Shown here: positions 14,655-21,972 of the stretch, piece by piece | Layout: every line of letters starts with the position of its first letter | Numbering within the stretch: the stretch's first letter is position 1 | From: Methylacidiphilaceae bacterium UBA1321 | GTDB lineage: Bacteria > Verrucomicrobiota > Verrucomicrobiia > Methylacidiphilales > UBA1321 | Assembly: GCA_002306945.1 (NCBI GenBank) | Contig: DBTH01000318.1 | Coordinates: 1-21,972 of the forward strand | Direction: 5' to 3' | DNA: 21,972 nt | Position numbers and translations under genes: made by a program | The notes under the pieces: model-generated | What the model saw: only the letters and a program-made list of their open reading frames with translations | The model's database searches: none | What the model was told of the DNA's origin: nothing

Positions 14655-17600
14655 GAGTTGCCTCCTTCTTCGCTTCCGGCGCGACGGGAACCGGTGCCGA
14701 ATCGACCTTGGTCGGTTTCACCCGGAACAAACGCAACATCACCACGAAAAACACCGGAATGAAAAAAATCGCCAGCACCGTTGCGCTTAACATACCACCG
14801 ATAACGCCGGTGCCGATGGCATTCTGACTGCCCGAACCCGCCCCGTGCGACATGGCCAGCGGCAACACGCCGAGGATAAAGGCCATCGAAGTCATCAAAA
14901 TCGGGCGTAACCGCTGGTGCGCCGCATTGACGGCGGAATCGACCAGCGATTCACCATGGTCAAAGCGTTCCTTGGCAAATTCCACGATCAGAATCGCGTT
15001 CTTGGCCGCCAATCCGATGGTGGTCAACAGACCGACCTGAAAGTAAACATCGTTGCTCAGGCTGCGCAAATGCGTGGCCAACACCGCGCCGACTACACCG
15101 AGCGGCACGACCAGCATGACCGCAAACGGAATCGACCAGCTCTCATACAATGCCGCCAATGAGAGGAACACGACGATCAGCGAGATGGCATACAACGCCG
15201 GAGCCTGCGAACCCGAAAGGCGCTCCTCATAAGACAAACCAGTCCAGTCAAAACCGACACCTTTGGGCAGTTTCTCAGCCAGATTCTCCATGATTTTCAT
15301 CGCCTGACCCGAACTTTGCCCCGGCGCAGGCTGGCCAAGAATTTCAAACGACGGCACGCCGTTATAGCGTTCGAGCTTCTGCGGGCCATAAACCCATTTG
15401 AATTTCGAGAAGGCCGAGAATGGCACCATGCCCGCGTCCGTATTGCGCACATACCACTTATCCAGATCCTCGACCTGCATGCGCGAAGTCGGATCGCCCT
15501 GAATGTAAACCTTCTTCACGCGACCACGGTCGACAAAGTCGTTGACGTAGGATGAACCCCACGCGGCGGAAAAGGTGTTGTTCACGTCGGAAATCGTCAG
15601 CCCGAGCGCGCTCGCCTTTTCCCGGTCAATATCCACCTGGAACTGCGGCGCGTCTTCGATGCCGTTGGGACGCACGGCCACAAGGCTCGGTTCCTTTGCG
15701 ATCATGCCCAGAAGCTGGTTGCGGATGGCGAGGAATTCGCTGTGTTCGATACCGCCGCGGTTGAGTAACTGAAAGTCAAAACCGCTCGCATTACCCAGTT
15801 CCATTACCGCTGGAGGCGTGAAGACGAATATCTGCGCGCGACGATCCTGCCAGAAATGGCGCATCACCCGCGCCGCCACAGCCTGTGCCTTCAATTGGGG
15901 CGAATTGCGCAGATCCCAGTCCTTGAGCCGGATGAAAATAATGCCCATGTTCTGGCCTTGACCCGCAAAAGCGAAGCCCGCAACCGCGTAGGCCGAAAGC
16001 ACCGCGTCCTTTTCTTCGGTCAGCAGGTACTTGCGCATGTCTTCCTGCACCGCCATGGTCTGCTCGATCGTCGAACCGGAAGGCAGTTGAATCTGAGAAA
16101 ACAGAATGCCCTGATCCTCTTCCGGCAGGAACGAGGTCGGGATACGCAGGAAAAGCCAGGCCATGGCCGCCACAATCGCCACATACACCAGCATCATCGG
16201 CAAAGTCAACTTCAACACCCGCGCCACACCACCGCGATAACCGTTATTAGTTGCGTCGAAAGCCCGATTGAACAAAGCCCACAAGCCGCGTTCGCCCGCG
16301 TGATGCCCCTTGGCCACCGGCTTGAGCATCGTCGCGCACAACGCCGGAGTCAAAACCAACGCCACCACCACCGACAACACCATGGACGACACAATCGTGA
16401 TCGAGAACTGCCGGTAGATCACCCCGGTCGATCCACCGAAGAAAGCCATCGGCACGAACACCGCCGAAAGCACCAACGCAATGCCCACCAGTGCCCCGGT
16501 GATCTGATCCATCGATTTCCTGGTTGCTTCCTTCGGAGAAAGCCCCTCCTCGCTCATCACGCGCTCGACATTTTCAACAACAACAATGGCGTCATCGACC
16601 AGCAGACCAATGGCCAGCACCATGCCGAACATCGTCAGCGTGTTGATCGTAAACCCGAAGGCCGAAAGCACTGCAAAAGTTCCCAGCAACACCACCGGAA
16701 CGGCAATGGTCGGAATCAGCGTCGCGCGGAAATTCTGGAGAAACAGGTACATCACGAAAAACACCAGGACGATGGCCTCAATGAGTGTCTTGATCACTTC
16801 TTCAATGGACAGTTTCACGAACGGCGTCGTGTCATAGGGATAGACCACCTTCACACCGGCGGGCAGATATTTTGACAACGACTTGACCGTGGCGCGAACA
16901 TTATCGGCCGTTTCCAGCGAGTTAGCCCCCGTGGCCAGCTTGATACCCATACCGCATGACGGCATGCCGTTGTACTTGGAATTGATCGAGTAATTCTCCT
17001 CACCGAGTTCGACCCGCGCGACATCCTTCACTCGCACTTGTGAACCATCCGCGTTGACCTTAAGCAGGATGTTTTCGAAATCCTCGCCCTTCTTCAAACG
17101 GCTCGGGCCGACAATGGTCGCGTTGAGACGCTGACCCGACACGGACGGAAGACCTCCCAGTTGACCGGAGGAAACCTGCACGTTCTGGGCCGAAATCGCG
17201 CTCGAAACGTCCAGGGCCGTCAACCCGAAGCTGTTCAACTTTTCCGGATCCATCCAGATACGCATCGAATATTGCGAACCGAATACCGTGAAATCGCCGA
17301 CGCCGATTGTGCGGCTGATCGGATCCTGCATCGTCGACACCAGAAAGTCGGTCAGATCCGAACTGCTCATCTTGCCGTCCTCGGAAACCAGACTGACAAA
17401 CAGGATGAAGTTCTTGGTCGCCTTCGTCACGCGGATGCCCTGCTTCTGCACCTCCTGGGGAAGCAGCGGCGTGGCCAGTTGCAGTTTGTTCTGCACCTGC
17501 ACCTGGGCAATATCCGGGCTGGTTTTCTGAAGGAATGTCAACGTGATCGTCGCCGAACCGTCCGCATTGCTGACCGATGACATGTATTCGAGGTTATCGA

Positions 17601-17814
17601 TACCGTTCATCTGCTGCTCAATGATCTGCACTACCGTGTCCTGCACCGTCTGCGGGGACGCGCCGGGATAGGTCACGCTGATGCTGACCGATGGCGGGGC
17701 AATGTTCGGATACTGCGCCACTGGCAAAGTACGAATCGCCAGCAAACCCGCCAGCATGAGAGTCAGGGCGATGACCCATGCGAATACGGGACGGTCGATG
17801 AAAAATCTAGCCAT
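14647..17814 (-). CDS. RND efflux permease, classical AcrB/MexB type
   Basis: This 1055-residue proton-driven inner-membrane pump follows AcrB closely. It starts MARFFIDRPVFAWVIAL and has the TM4 motif GLLVDDAIVVVEN with Asp407-Asp408 at the same numbers as in AcrB. TM10 is GLAAKNAILIVEFAKE with Lys938 (AcrB K940), and TM11 is RLRPILMTSMAF with Arg970 (AcrB R971), so the full proton relay is present. Both large periplasmic loops are complete, with SFLPEEDQG starting the second (561-569). The ribosome site GAGG lies 7 bases before ATG 17814, 44 bases after the adaptor stop; the 3' end overlaps the duct gene. By family it exports hydrophobic and amphiphilic drugs from the periplasm or outer leaflet; no particular substrate can be claimed. 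Confidence 0.96.
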   Translation of the reverse strand: MARFFIDRPVFAWVIALTLMLAGLLAIRTLPVAQYPNIAPPSVSISVTYPGASPQTVQDTVVQIIEQQMNGIDNLEYMSSVSNADGSATITLTFLQKTSPDIAQVQVQNKLQLATPLLPQEVQKQGIRVTKATKNFILFVSLVSEDGKMSSSDLTDFLVSTMQDPISRTIGVGDFTVFGSQYSMRIWMDPEKLNSFGLTALDVSSAISAQNVQVSSGQLGGLPSVSGQRLNATIVGPSRLKKGEDFENILLKVNADGSQVRVKDVARVELGEENYSINSKYNGMPSCGMGIKLATGANSLETADNVRATVKSLSKYLPAGVKVVYPYDTTPFVKLSIEEVIKTLIEAIVLVFFVMYLFLQNFRATLIPTIAVPVVLLGTFAVLSAFGFTINTLTMFGMVLAIGLLVDDAIVVVENVERVMSEEGLSPKEATRKSMDQITGALVGIALVLSAVFVPMAFFGGSTGVIYRQFSITIVSSMVLSVVVALVLTPALCATMLKPVAKGHHAGERGLWALFNRAFDATNNGYRGGVARVLKLTLPMMLVYVAIVAAMAWLFLRIPTSFLPEEDQGILFSQIQLPSGSTIEQTMAVQEDMRKYLLTEEKDAVLSAYAVAGFAFAGQGQNMGIIFIRLKDWDLRNSPQLKAQAVAARVMRHFWQDRRAQIFVFTPPAVMELGNASGFDFQLLNRGGIEHSEFLAIRNQLLGMIAKEPSLVAVRPNGIEDAPQFQVDIDREKASALGLTISDVNNTFSAAWGSSYVNDFVDRGRVKKVYIQGDPTSRMQVEDLDKWYVRNTDAGMVPFSAFSKFKWVYGPQKLERYNGVPSFEILGQPAPGQSSGQAMKIMENLAEKLPKGVGFDWTGLSYEERLSGSQAPALYAISLIVVFLSLAALYESWSIPFAVMLVVPLGVVGAVLATHLRSLSNDVYFQVGLLTTIGLAAKNAILIVEFAKERFDHGESLVDSAVNAAHQRLRPILMTSMAFILGVLPLAMSHGAGSGSQNAIGTGVIGGMLSATVLAIFFIPVFFVVMLRLFRVKPTKVDSAPVPVAPEAKKEATHV

Positions 17815-17858
17815 GAATTAACCTCATCCAGCTCAATTGGAGAAAACGAAACGCAACG

Positions 17859-19040
17859 TCAGCGCGAGGCTGTGGAAACACCCTTGACGCCAACCTCCAC
17901 AACGCGCACTTCCGCGCCGGGAGACACCTTTTGCAAGCCTTCGACAATGACCCGTTCGCCGGCCTGAAGGCCGTCGCTGACCAGCCACCTGGAACCAAGC
18001 GCGCGGTCGGTTTTCACCTGGCGCAACTCGACCCGGTTGTTGGAATCAACCACCAGCACCGTCGGCTCACCCTTCTGGTTGCGGCTCACACCCTGCTGGG
18101 GCACCAGCAACGCCTGTTCGCTCACACCCTCTTCAATGCGGGCATGCACAAACATTCCCGGCAACAGCACGCCCTTGGAATTCGGGAATACCGCACGCAT
18201 CGTCACCGAGCCGGTTCCGACATCGACCCTCACTTCAGAAAATTCGAGTTTGCCCGATTCCTCGTACTCAGTGCCGTCTTCCATAATCAAACGCGCGTCT
18301 ATTTTGACATCGCCGGTCGTCTTGATCTGGCCCTGGGCCAGTTCGCGGCGCAGGCGCAGAAGTTGAACACTGGATTGCGTCACATCGACATAGATCGGGT
18401 CAAGCTGCTGGATCGTCGCCAATGCCGTCGCCTGTTGCGCCGTCACCAGCGCGCCCTCGGTTATCGCCGAACGTCCGATGCGGCCCGAAATCGGCGCCAG
18501 CACCTTCGTATAAACGAGATTAATCTTGGCACTTTCAAGTGCCGCCTTCGCCGAAGCCACATCAGCTTCCGCCTGTTGTTGTGCGGCCACAGCGTTGTCG
18601 TAATCCTGCTTGCTTACCGCCTTGGCTTCAACGAGCGGCTTGTAACGTTCCGCCAGCAATTTCGCCGACGTCACGGTCGCTTCGGCCTTGGCCAAAGTCG
18701 CCGTCGCACTGTCGTAGGAAGCCTGATAAGTCGCCGGATCGATTTGATAAAGCTGCTGCCCTTCCTTAACGTCGGTGCCTTCCTCGAAGAAGCGCTTGAG
18801 GATGACTCCACCGACCTGGGGACGCACTTCCGCAACGCGGTACGACGTTGTCCGGCCCGGTAATTCCGACGTGATCGTCACCCGCTCGGGCTTGATCGTC
18901 ACCACGCCGACTTCGGGGGCCGGTTGCGGAGCCGCAGCAGCAGCCGGCTTGGCCGACTCGTGCTGTCCGCAGCCTGCCATCAAAAACAGCCCGGCACCTA
19001 TCACAGTGATCGTCAAAAAGGAAAAGGGACATTTATTCAT
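17859..19040 (-). CDS. RND efflux periplasmic adaptor lipoprotein (AcrA/MexA type)
   Basis: This 393-residue adaptor belongs with the downstream AcrB-type permease. Its signal peptide ends in LMAGC with Cys24, so it is a lipoprotein like AcrA. The AcrA/MexA phrase LPGRTTSYRVAEVRPQVGGVIL (60-81) opens the first lipoyl half (to about 103), followed by the alpha-hairpin (about 105-175), the second lipoyl half with LAPISGRIGRS (181-191) and the beta-barrel and membrane-proximal domains. An Ala/Pro linker (30-42) follows the lipid site. It is the first gene of the pump operon. There is no Shine-Dalgarno sequence before ATG 19040, but a candidate promoter and TetR operator lie 50-90 bases upstream. 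The tetR gene precedes it on the same strand with 102 bases between. Confidence 0.94.
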   Translation of the reverse strand: MNKCPFSFLTITVIGAGLFLMAGCGQHESAKPAAAAAPQPAPEVGVVTIKPERVTITSELPGRTTSYRVAEVRPQVGGVILKRFFEEGTDVKEGQQLYQIDPATYQASYDSATATLAKAEATVTSAKLLAERYKPLVEAKAVSKQDYDNAVAAQQQAEADVASAKAALESAKINLVYTKVLAPISGRIGRSAITEGALVTAQQATALATIQQLDPIYVDVTQSSVQLLRLRRELAQGQIKTTGDVKIDARLIMEDGTEYEESGKLEFSEVRVDVGTGSVTMRAVFPNSKGVLLPGMFVHARIEEGVSEQALLVPQQGVSRNQKGEPTVLVVDSNNRVELRQVKTDRALGSRWLVSDGLQAGERVIVEGLQKVSPGAEVRVVEVGVKGVSTASR

Positions 19041-19092
19041 AAGATAAGAGAAACGTACGAAGGTTGTAGTTCAGGAGCTAAAGTATCGACTG

Positions 19093-19116
19093 GTGATGTT
19101 TTTTAATATTCATCAC
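19093..19116. promoter_or_regulatory. Candidate TetR operator O1 upstream of the adaptor gene
   Basis: GTGATG (19093-19098) and CATCAC (19111-19116) form a perfect 6-bp dyad with a 12-base centre. The right half extends to AAGTGATG on the minus strand. The centre (TTTTTTAATATT) matches that of the second site at 19755-19778 at 8 of 12 positions. On the minus strand a possible promoter, TTGATT (19132-19127), 18-base spacer, TATTAA, has its spacer and -10 under this dyad, so a bound repressor would block RNA polymerase. The site lies 53 bases upstream of the adaptor ATG. Binding by the adjacent TetR protein is inferred. Confidence 0.65.
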
Positions 19117-19142
19117 TTTCGATATAAATCAAATTAATGGTC

Positions 19143-19751
19143 TTATTTTAAAATCTTCATGGCTTGTTCAAAAAACTGGACTTGTGAATGCAGCCTGGAT
19201 TCCACCTCGTCACGATTCAATTCGTAGAAAAGAACGCCGTGAGTGACCCAGATCGTGCTATCGAAAAGAACCTTGGCCGTCTGAAGGGAATCGAGTGGGC
19301 GAAATTCGCCCTGACGCATCCCCTCTTCTATCAAATCTATCAATACCTTAATCAACGCCTCGCGCACATTACGCACGCAGGACCAGTTCTCCTTGTGGGC
19401 TGCCAGAACAATTTTATAGAGCTCCGTCTCCCGGCTAAGGTTCTTAAGATTAAGGCGATAGTACGAAAGGATGACTTTCTCGATCCGCTCAACGACCCGA
19501 CCACGGGAACGGGCCGCAATGTCGAACGTTGTCCGAAATTCGTTGCAGCAACGATCGGCGCAGGCTTCGACAAGGGCCGCCTTCGATACGAAATGTTTGT
19601 AGACGTTGGCGGGCGACATTTGAAGCTCGGCTGCAACGTCAGCCACCGTCACACGATCAAAACCGAACTTTTCAAACAGCTCGTCGGCTCGATCAAGAAT
19701 ACGCGCACGGGTCTCTTCACGGGAACAACGTGGGTTTCGGCTCAATGTCAT
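19143..19751 (-). CDS. TetR/AcrR-family transcriptional regulator
   Basis: From ATG 19751 this is a 202-residue TetR protein with the standard N-terminal helix-turn-helix (RARILDRADELFEKFGFDRVTVADVAAELQMSPANVYKHFVSKAALVEA, about residues 16-64). An all-helical ligand-binding and dimerisation domain makes up the rest. Cys residues flank the start of that domain (CADRCC), a possible but unproven redox or metal feature. In-frame starts ATG 19775 and GTG 19778 lie inside the second operator dyad. I prefer 19751 because the N-terminus then has the usual length and a promoter-like TTGACA-N16-TATCGT ends 6 bases before it; no start has a Shine-Dalgarno sequence. It lies just upstream of, and parallel to, the second efflux operon, which it most likely represses, as AcrR does in E. 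coli. Confidence 0.93.
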   Translation of the reverse strand: MTLSRNPRCSREETRARILDRADELFEKFGFDRVTVADVAAELQMSPANVYKHFVSKAALVEACADRCCNEFRTTFDIAARSRGRVVERIEKVILSYYRLNLKNLSRETELYKIVLAAHKENWSCVRNVREALIKVLIDLIEEGMRQGEFRPLDSLQTAKVLFDSTIWVTHGVLFYELNRDEVESRLHSQVQFFEQAMKILK

Positions 19752-19752
19752 G

Positions 19753-19780
19753 AAGTGACGATAATTGATATTCATCACTT
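19753..19780. promoter_or_regulatory. Candidate TetR operator O2 over the tetR promoter and start
   Basis: Arms AAGTGACG (19753-19760) and CATCACTT (19773-19780) form an 8-bp dyad with one mismatch and a 12-base centre (ATAATTGATATT), the same architecture as site O1. On the minus strand TTGACA (19785-19780), a 16-base spacer and TATCGT (19763-19758) form a plausible tetR promoter lying almost wholly under the dyad. Repressor bound here would shut off tetR itself, so autoregulation is expected. The AsmA-like gene divergent from tetR begins 91 bases away and might also feel the bound protein. Confidence 0.65.
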
Positions 19781-19870
19781 GTCAAGGAACCGCTGCCCAT
19801 TTATCTTTAAAATGTCCACTTTCAGATGTTTCTTCCCTTCCCTCAGTAACTTGAATAACCTCTAAAATCA

Positions 19871-21943
19871 GTGAGACGCTATTTCATCATCTTTTTTAGC
19901 CTTCTCCTCTTCTCTTTGGGTGCCTTACTTCTTTTCGCTTATCTGAGCACCGGCTGGGTCAAATCGTGGGTGGAAAGCTCCGGGTTCCGTCGCATGATCT
20001 CGCACGAAGTCTCCAAATCGATGAAGCTCAACGGTGAGTTCGCTCCCATCACTCAGGACGGTCTGACGGCGGTAACGGCCACTTATTCCGGCACCGGCTG
20101 GCCCGGCGAAGCAATCGGTTTGCTCGAAGCCAACCAGATCCGCGCCCAATTCGAACCCAAGGGAATCTTTCGCCGGGTCTGGTCAGTTCCGCGTATCGAC
20201 ATCGACTCGGGCCGTTTCGTTCTGCGCACGCCGGACGATGCTCTCAAGCTCCACCCCGTCAAGCTCAAGCCCCCGTGGTACGCCTTCCTGATGCCTTCAC
20301 GGTTTTATTGCCAGTGGATCGAATGCCCCGCCGCTGACGTGGAATTCACCTTCCTCGGCAAGGTCGGTGGCCTGAAAAAAGTCCATCTCGGCGCGACGAT
20401 GGTCGAACGCGATTTCCGCTATTCCGTGCAGGACGGAACCGTCGACCTGCCGATGTTGCCCACCCTTGGTGTTACGCAACTGACTATGTTCGTCACGCGC
20501 GAAAAAGTCGACATCGACACCGCCGTATTCCATGGCCTCGACGGCGACCCCGCCCACATCGTCCTCTGGGGCCGCCTCGGCATGCGCGAAGACAAGAGCG
20601 TCAAAGCGGAAGCCGAATTCGCCCAACTCCCCTTCTCCCAGGCGTTGCCCGAGGAAATGAAGAATCTCCTCACCGGCCGCATCAACGGCAAACTCAACTG
20701 GGACACCGACAAGTCGGGCGCCCAAACCATCGCCACAGGCCAGTTTGAACTCATCGATTCCCATCTCGAAGCCTGGGCGTGGCTGAAGGAAATCGCCCGC
20801 ATCCACAACAATCCCGACCTGCTGGTCTTCGATTTCGAGAAAGCCGCCTGCCACTTCAACTATCACGACAACAAATTCGAGATCGACCAGCTCGACCTCA
20901 ATGCCATCAACAAGGCGCACGTCACCGGCAAGGCCGCTTACGACTGGAACACCAATCTGGGACTGCTCGACGTCGATATCGCCGACATCCCCATCGCCGC
21001 TTGGTTGCCGGAGGAATTCAAACCCCGCGTCAATTCCTATCTCCGCGGTCATCTCTTCTGGACAGGAGAAACCCACCAGTTCGCCGATTCCCGCGCCAAG
21101 GGCAACCTCATCCTCGACAACACCGAGATCCGCAATCCAGTCCGGCTCCAGCACCTTCTCAGCGCCTACCATTTCCGCGTACCCGATTATTTCTGGTTCG
21201 AGCGCGCCCGGCTCGATTTCACCTACGAAAAGCAGAACCTCATCGTCGACTCGATCGATCTCAACGCTCCCGACAAGGTCAGCTTCAACGGTTCCGGCTA
21301 CTGGAGCCACGACAACGATCTCCAGCTCAACTTCGCCTTCCAGTTCAAACAGATCGCCTCATGGCTGCCCAAGAAATACGAGCAACATCTCTCCGGCGAC
21401 CTTTCCGGGCGCATCGACTGGGCCTGCCAGAATGGCAAAATGGACTCCGGCTACGGCAGCGGCCAGTTGCAACTCAACGGCGGCTCGCTACGCAATTTCA
21501 AATTCCAGAAAACCCTCTGCCGCTTTCTCAAAAACGATTCGCTCCTCAAGCTGCCACTGGAATCCACCCGCATCGATTGGGAAAAATATCCCGCCTATTT
21601 CAACACCCGCAACATCGACATCCTCAGTCCCGGCAAACTCGGCGTGCGAGGCAATGTCCGCATCGACCACAAGGAAGCGCTCTCGGGCACGCTCAAGATT
21701 GGACTACCCAGCGAATTACTCACCTGGCTCCCCGAAGCCGAAACCGCCGTCTTCACCGAAAAACGCGACGGTCTGCATTGGGCGACGGTGAAACTCTCCG
21801 GCACGCTGCAAAAACCGCAACACGATTTCACCTCGCAAATCCTCCACGTCCTCGAACGCCACCCGGTCGCCCTTATCGGACTAGCCATGCGCGGCCTGAG
21901 CTGGTGGCTCGGAGATCTCCTCGGCACCTATTCCACCTCTTGA
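19871..21943 (+). CDS. AsmA-like family envelope protein
   Basis: This 690-residue protein starts with a membrane anchor (RRYFIIFFSLLLFSLGALLLFAYL, about 2-25) and continues as a long, mostly periplasmic, beta-rich region with repeated 'G-l-w-D ... a-G-f-l' strands, e.g. INGKLNWDTDKSGAQTIATGQFEL (near 275) and LSGRIDWACQNGKMDSGYGSGQLQL (near 515). The closing 'LGVRGNVRIDHKEALSGTLKIGLP' resembles AsmA C-terminal regions. AsmA/TamB-type proteins are thought to bridge inner and outer membranes in lipid transport; that role here is inferred from the family. The start is GTG with no Shine-Dalgarno sequence (TAAAAT lies 2 bases upstream); TTG 19853 is in frame too. The C-terminus ends in a hydrophobic, Trp-containing segment (near 668-686). 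It is divergent from tetR, so a shared link with envelope stress or efflux is possible but unproven. Confidence 0.78.
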   Translation: MRRYFIIFFSLLLFSLGALLLFAYLSTGWVKSWVESSGFRRMISHEVSKSMKLNGEFAPITQDGLTAVTATYSGTGWPGEAIGLLEANQIRAQFEPKGIFRRVWSVPRIDIDSGRFVLRTPDDALKLHPVKLKPPWYAFLMPSRFYCQWIECPAADVEFTFLGKVGGLKKVHLGATMVERDFRYSVQDGTVDLPMLPTLGVTQLTMFVTREKVDIDTAVFHGLDGDPAHIVLWGRLGMREDKSVKAEAEFAQLPFSQALPEEMKNLLTGRINGKLNWDTDKSGAQTIATGQFELIDSHLEAWAWLKEIARIHNNPDLLVFDFEKAACHFNYHDNKFEIDQLDLNAINKAHVTGKAAYDWNTNLGLLDVDIADIPIAAWLPEEFKPRVNSYLRGHLFWTGETHQFADSRAKGNLILDNTEIRNPVRLQHLLSAYHFRVPDYFWFERARLDFTYEKQNLIVDSIDLNAPDKVSFNGSGYWSHDNDLQLNFAFQFKQIASWLPKKYEQHLSGDLSGRIDWACQNGKMDSGYGSGQLQLNGGSLRNFKFQKTLCRFLKNDSLLKLPLESTRIDWEKYPAYFNTRNIDILSPGKLGVRGNVRIDHKEALSGTLKIGLPSELLTWLPEAETAVFTEKRDGLHWATVKLSGTLQKPQHDFTSQILHVLERHPVALIGLAMRGLSWWLGDLLGTYSTS

Positions 21944-21948
21944 TCCCC

Positions 21949-21967
21949 TGGAGGACTCTGTCCTCCA
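21949..21967. repeat. Perfect hairpin TGGAGGAC-TCT-GTCCTCCA after the AsmA-like gene
   Basis: An 8-bp GC-rich stem with a 3-base loop begins 5 bases after the AsmA-like stop codon. No T-run follows before the window ends at 21972, so it is not a complete intrinsic terminator. It may be a REP-like dispersed palindrome or a 3'-end stabilising hairpin. The first bases of the window (1-8) also read TGGAGGAT, a partial match to one arm. Confidence 0.6.
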
Positions 21968-21972
21968 AACCT

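Noticed and set aside
20297..21310. 337-codon open frame opposite the AsmA-like gene
   Set aside because: It is a low-complexity Glu/Val/Asp/Gly-rich antisense translation with no motif, while the plus strand gives a signal anchor and AsmA-like pattern.

Overview
The window looks like a chromosomal segment of a Gram-negative bacterium, most probably of the Verrucomicrobiota/PVC group. That placement is an inference from protein style (a zinc-less RecO, a YbeY with Asp in place of the third His, a Verrucomicrobia-like AsmA protein) and from a dispersed-repeat-like element; no rRNA or marker gene is present to settle it. Two outer-membrane efflux lipoproteins show that the cell has an outer membrane. 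Coding density is high and no gap between genes exceeds 300 bases. No tRNA, rRNA, CRISPR array, transposase or phage gene was seen.

Left part (91-7123): a complete RND tripartite efflux operon on the minus strand, in the order inner-membrane permease, periplasmic adaptor, outer-membrane factor. It is divergent from a LysR-type regulator that probably controls it. The permease lacks the TM10 lysine of the AcrB proton relay. An AGTATA/TATACT-type repeat lies both in the divergent promoter region and just beyond the operon's 3' end.

Middle part (7154-12904): a housekeeping block on the minus strand. phoH, a 7TM-HD phosphohydrolase gene (pgpH/yqfF type), ybeY and recO follow the order known from the Firmicutes phoH-yqfF-ybeY-(dgkA-cdd-era)-recO cluster, but the middle genes are absent and a DCC-family thiol-disulfide oxidoreductase gene comes last. 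The HD protein lacks the large extracellular sensor domain, and its 3' end overlaps ybeY by 92 bases. Upstream lies a thioredoxin reductase gene interrupted by one in-frame amber codon with both halves otherwise intact. A small EamA/DMT-type membrane protein gene is divergent from it. A 179-bp element with about 32-bp imperfect inverted ends (12918-13096) separates this block from the next.

Right part (13110-19778): a second RND operon, in the classical order adaptor, permease, outer-membrane factor, with AcrB-like catalytic residues (D407/D408, K938, R970), preceded by a TetR-family regulator gene. Two closely similar dyads with half-site AAGTGATG and a 12-bp centre lie upstream of the adaptor gene and over the start of tetR. 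They are the best candidate operators for this TetR protein, giving joint control of the pump and autoregulation. Divergent from tetR is a 690-residue AsmA-like envelope protein gene (19871-21943), followed by a perfect short hairpin at the window's edge.

Overall the window holds two separately regulated multidrug-type pumps on either side of a conserved RNA/DNA-maintenance cluster. I do not see a clearly new defence or biosynthetic system. The most checkable novelties are the paired TetR operators, the amber codon in trxB, the sensor-less 7TM-HD protein with its overlapping gene, and the apparently leaderless starts.
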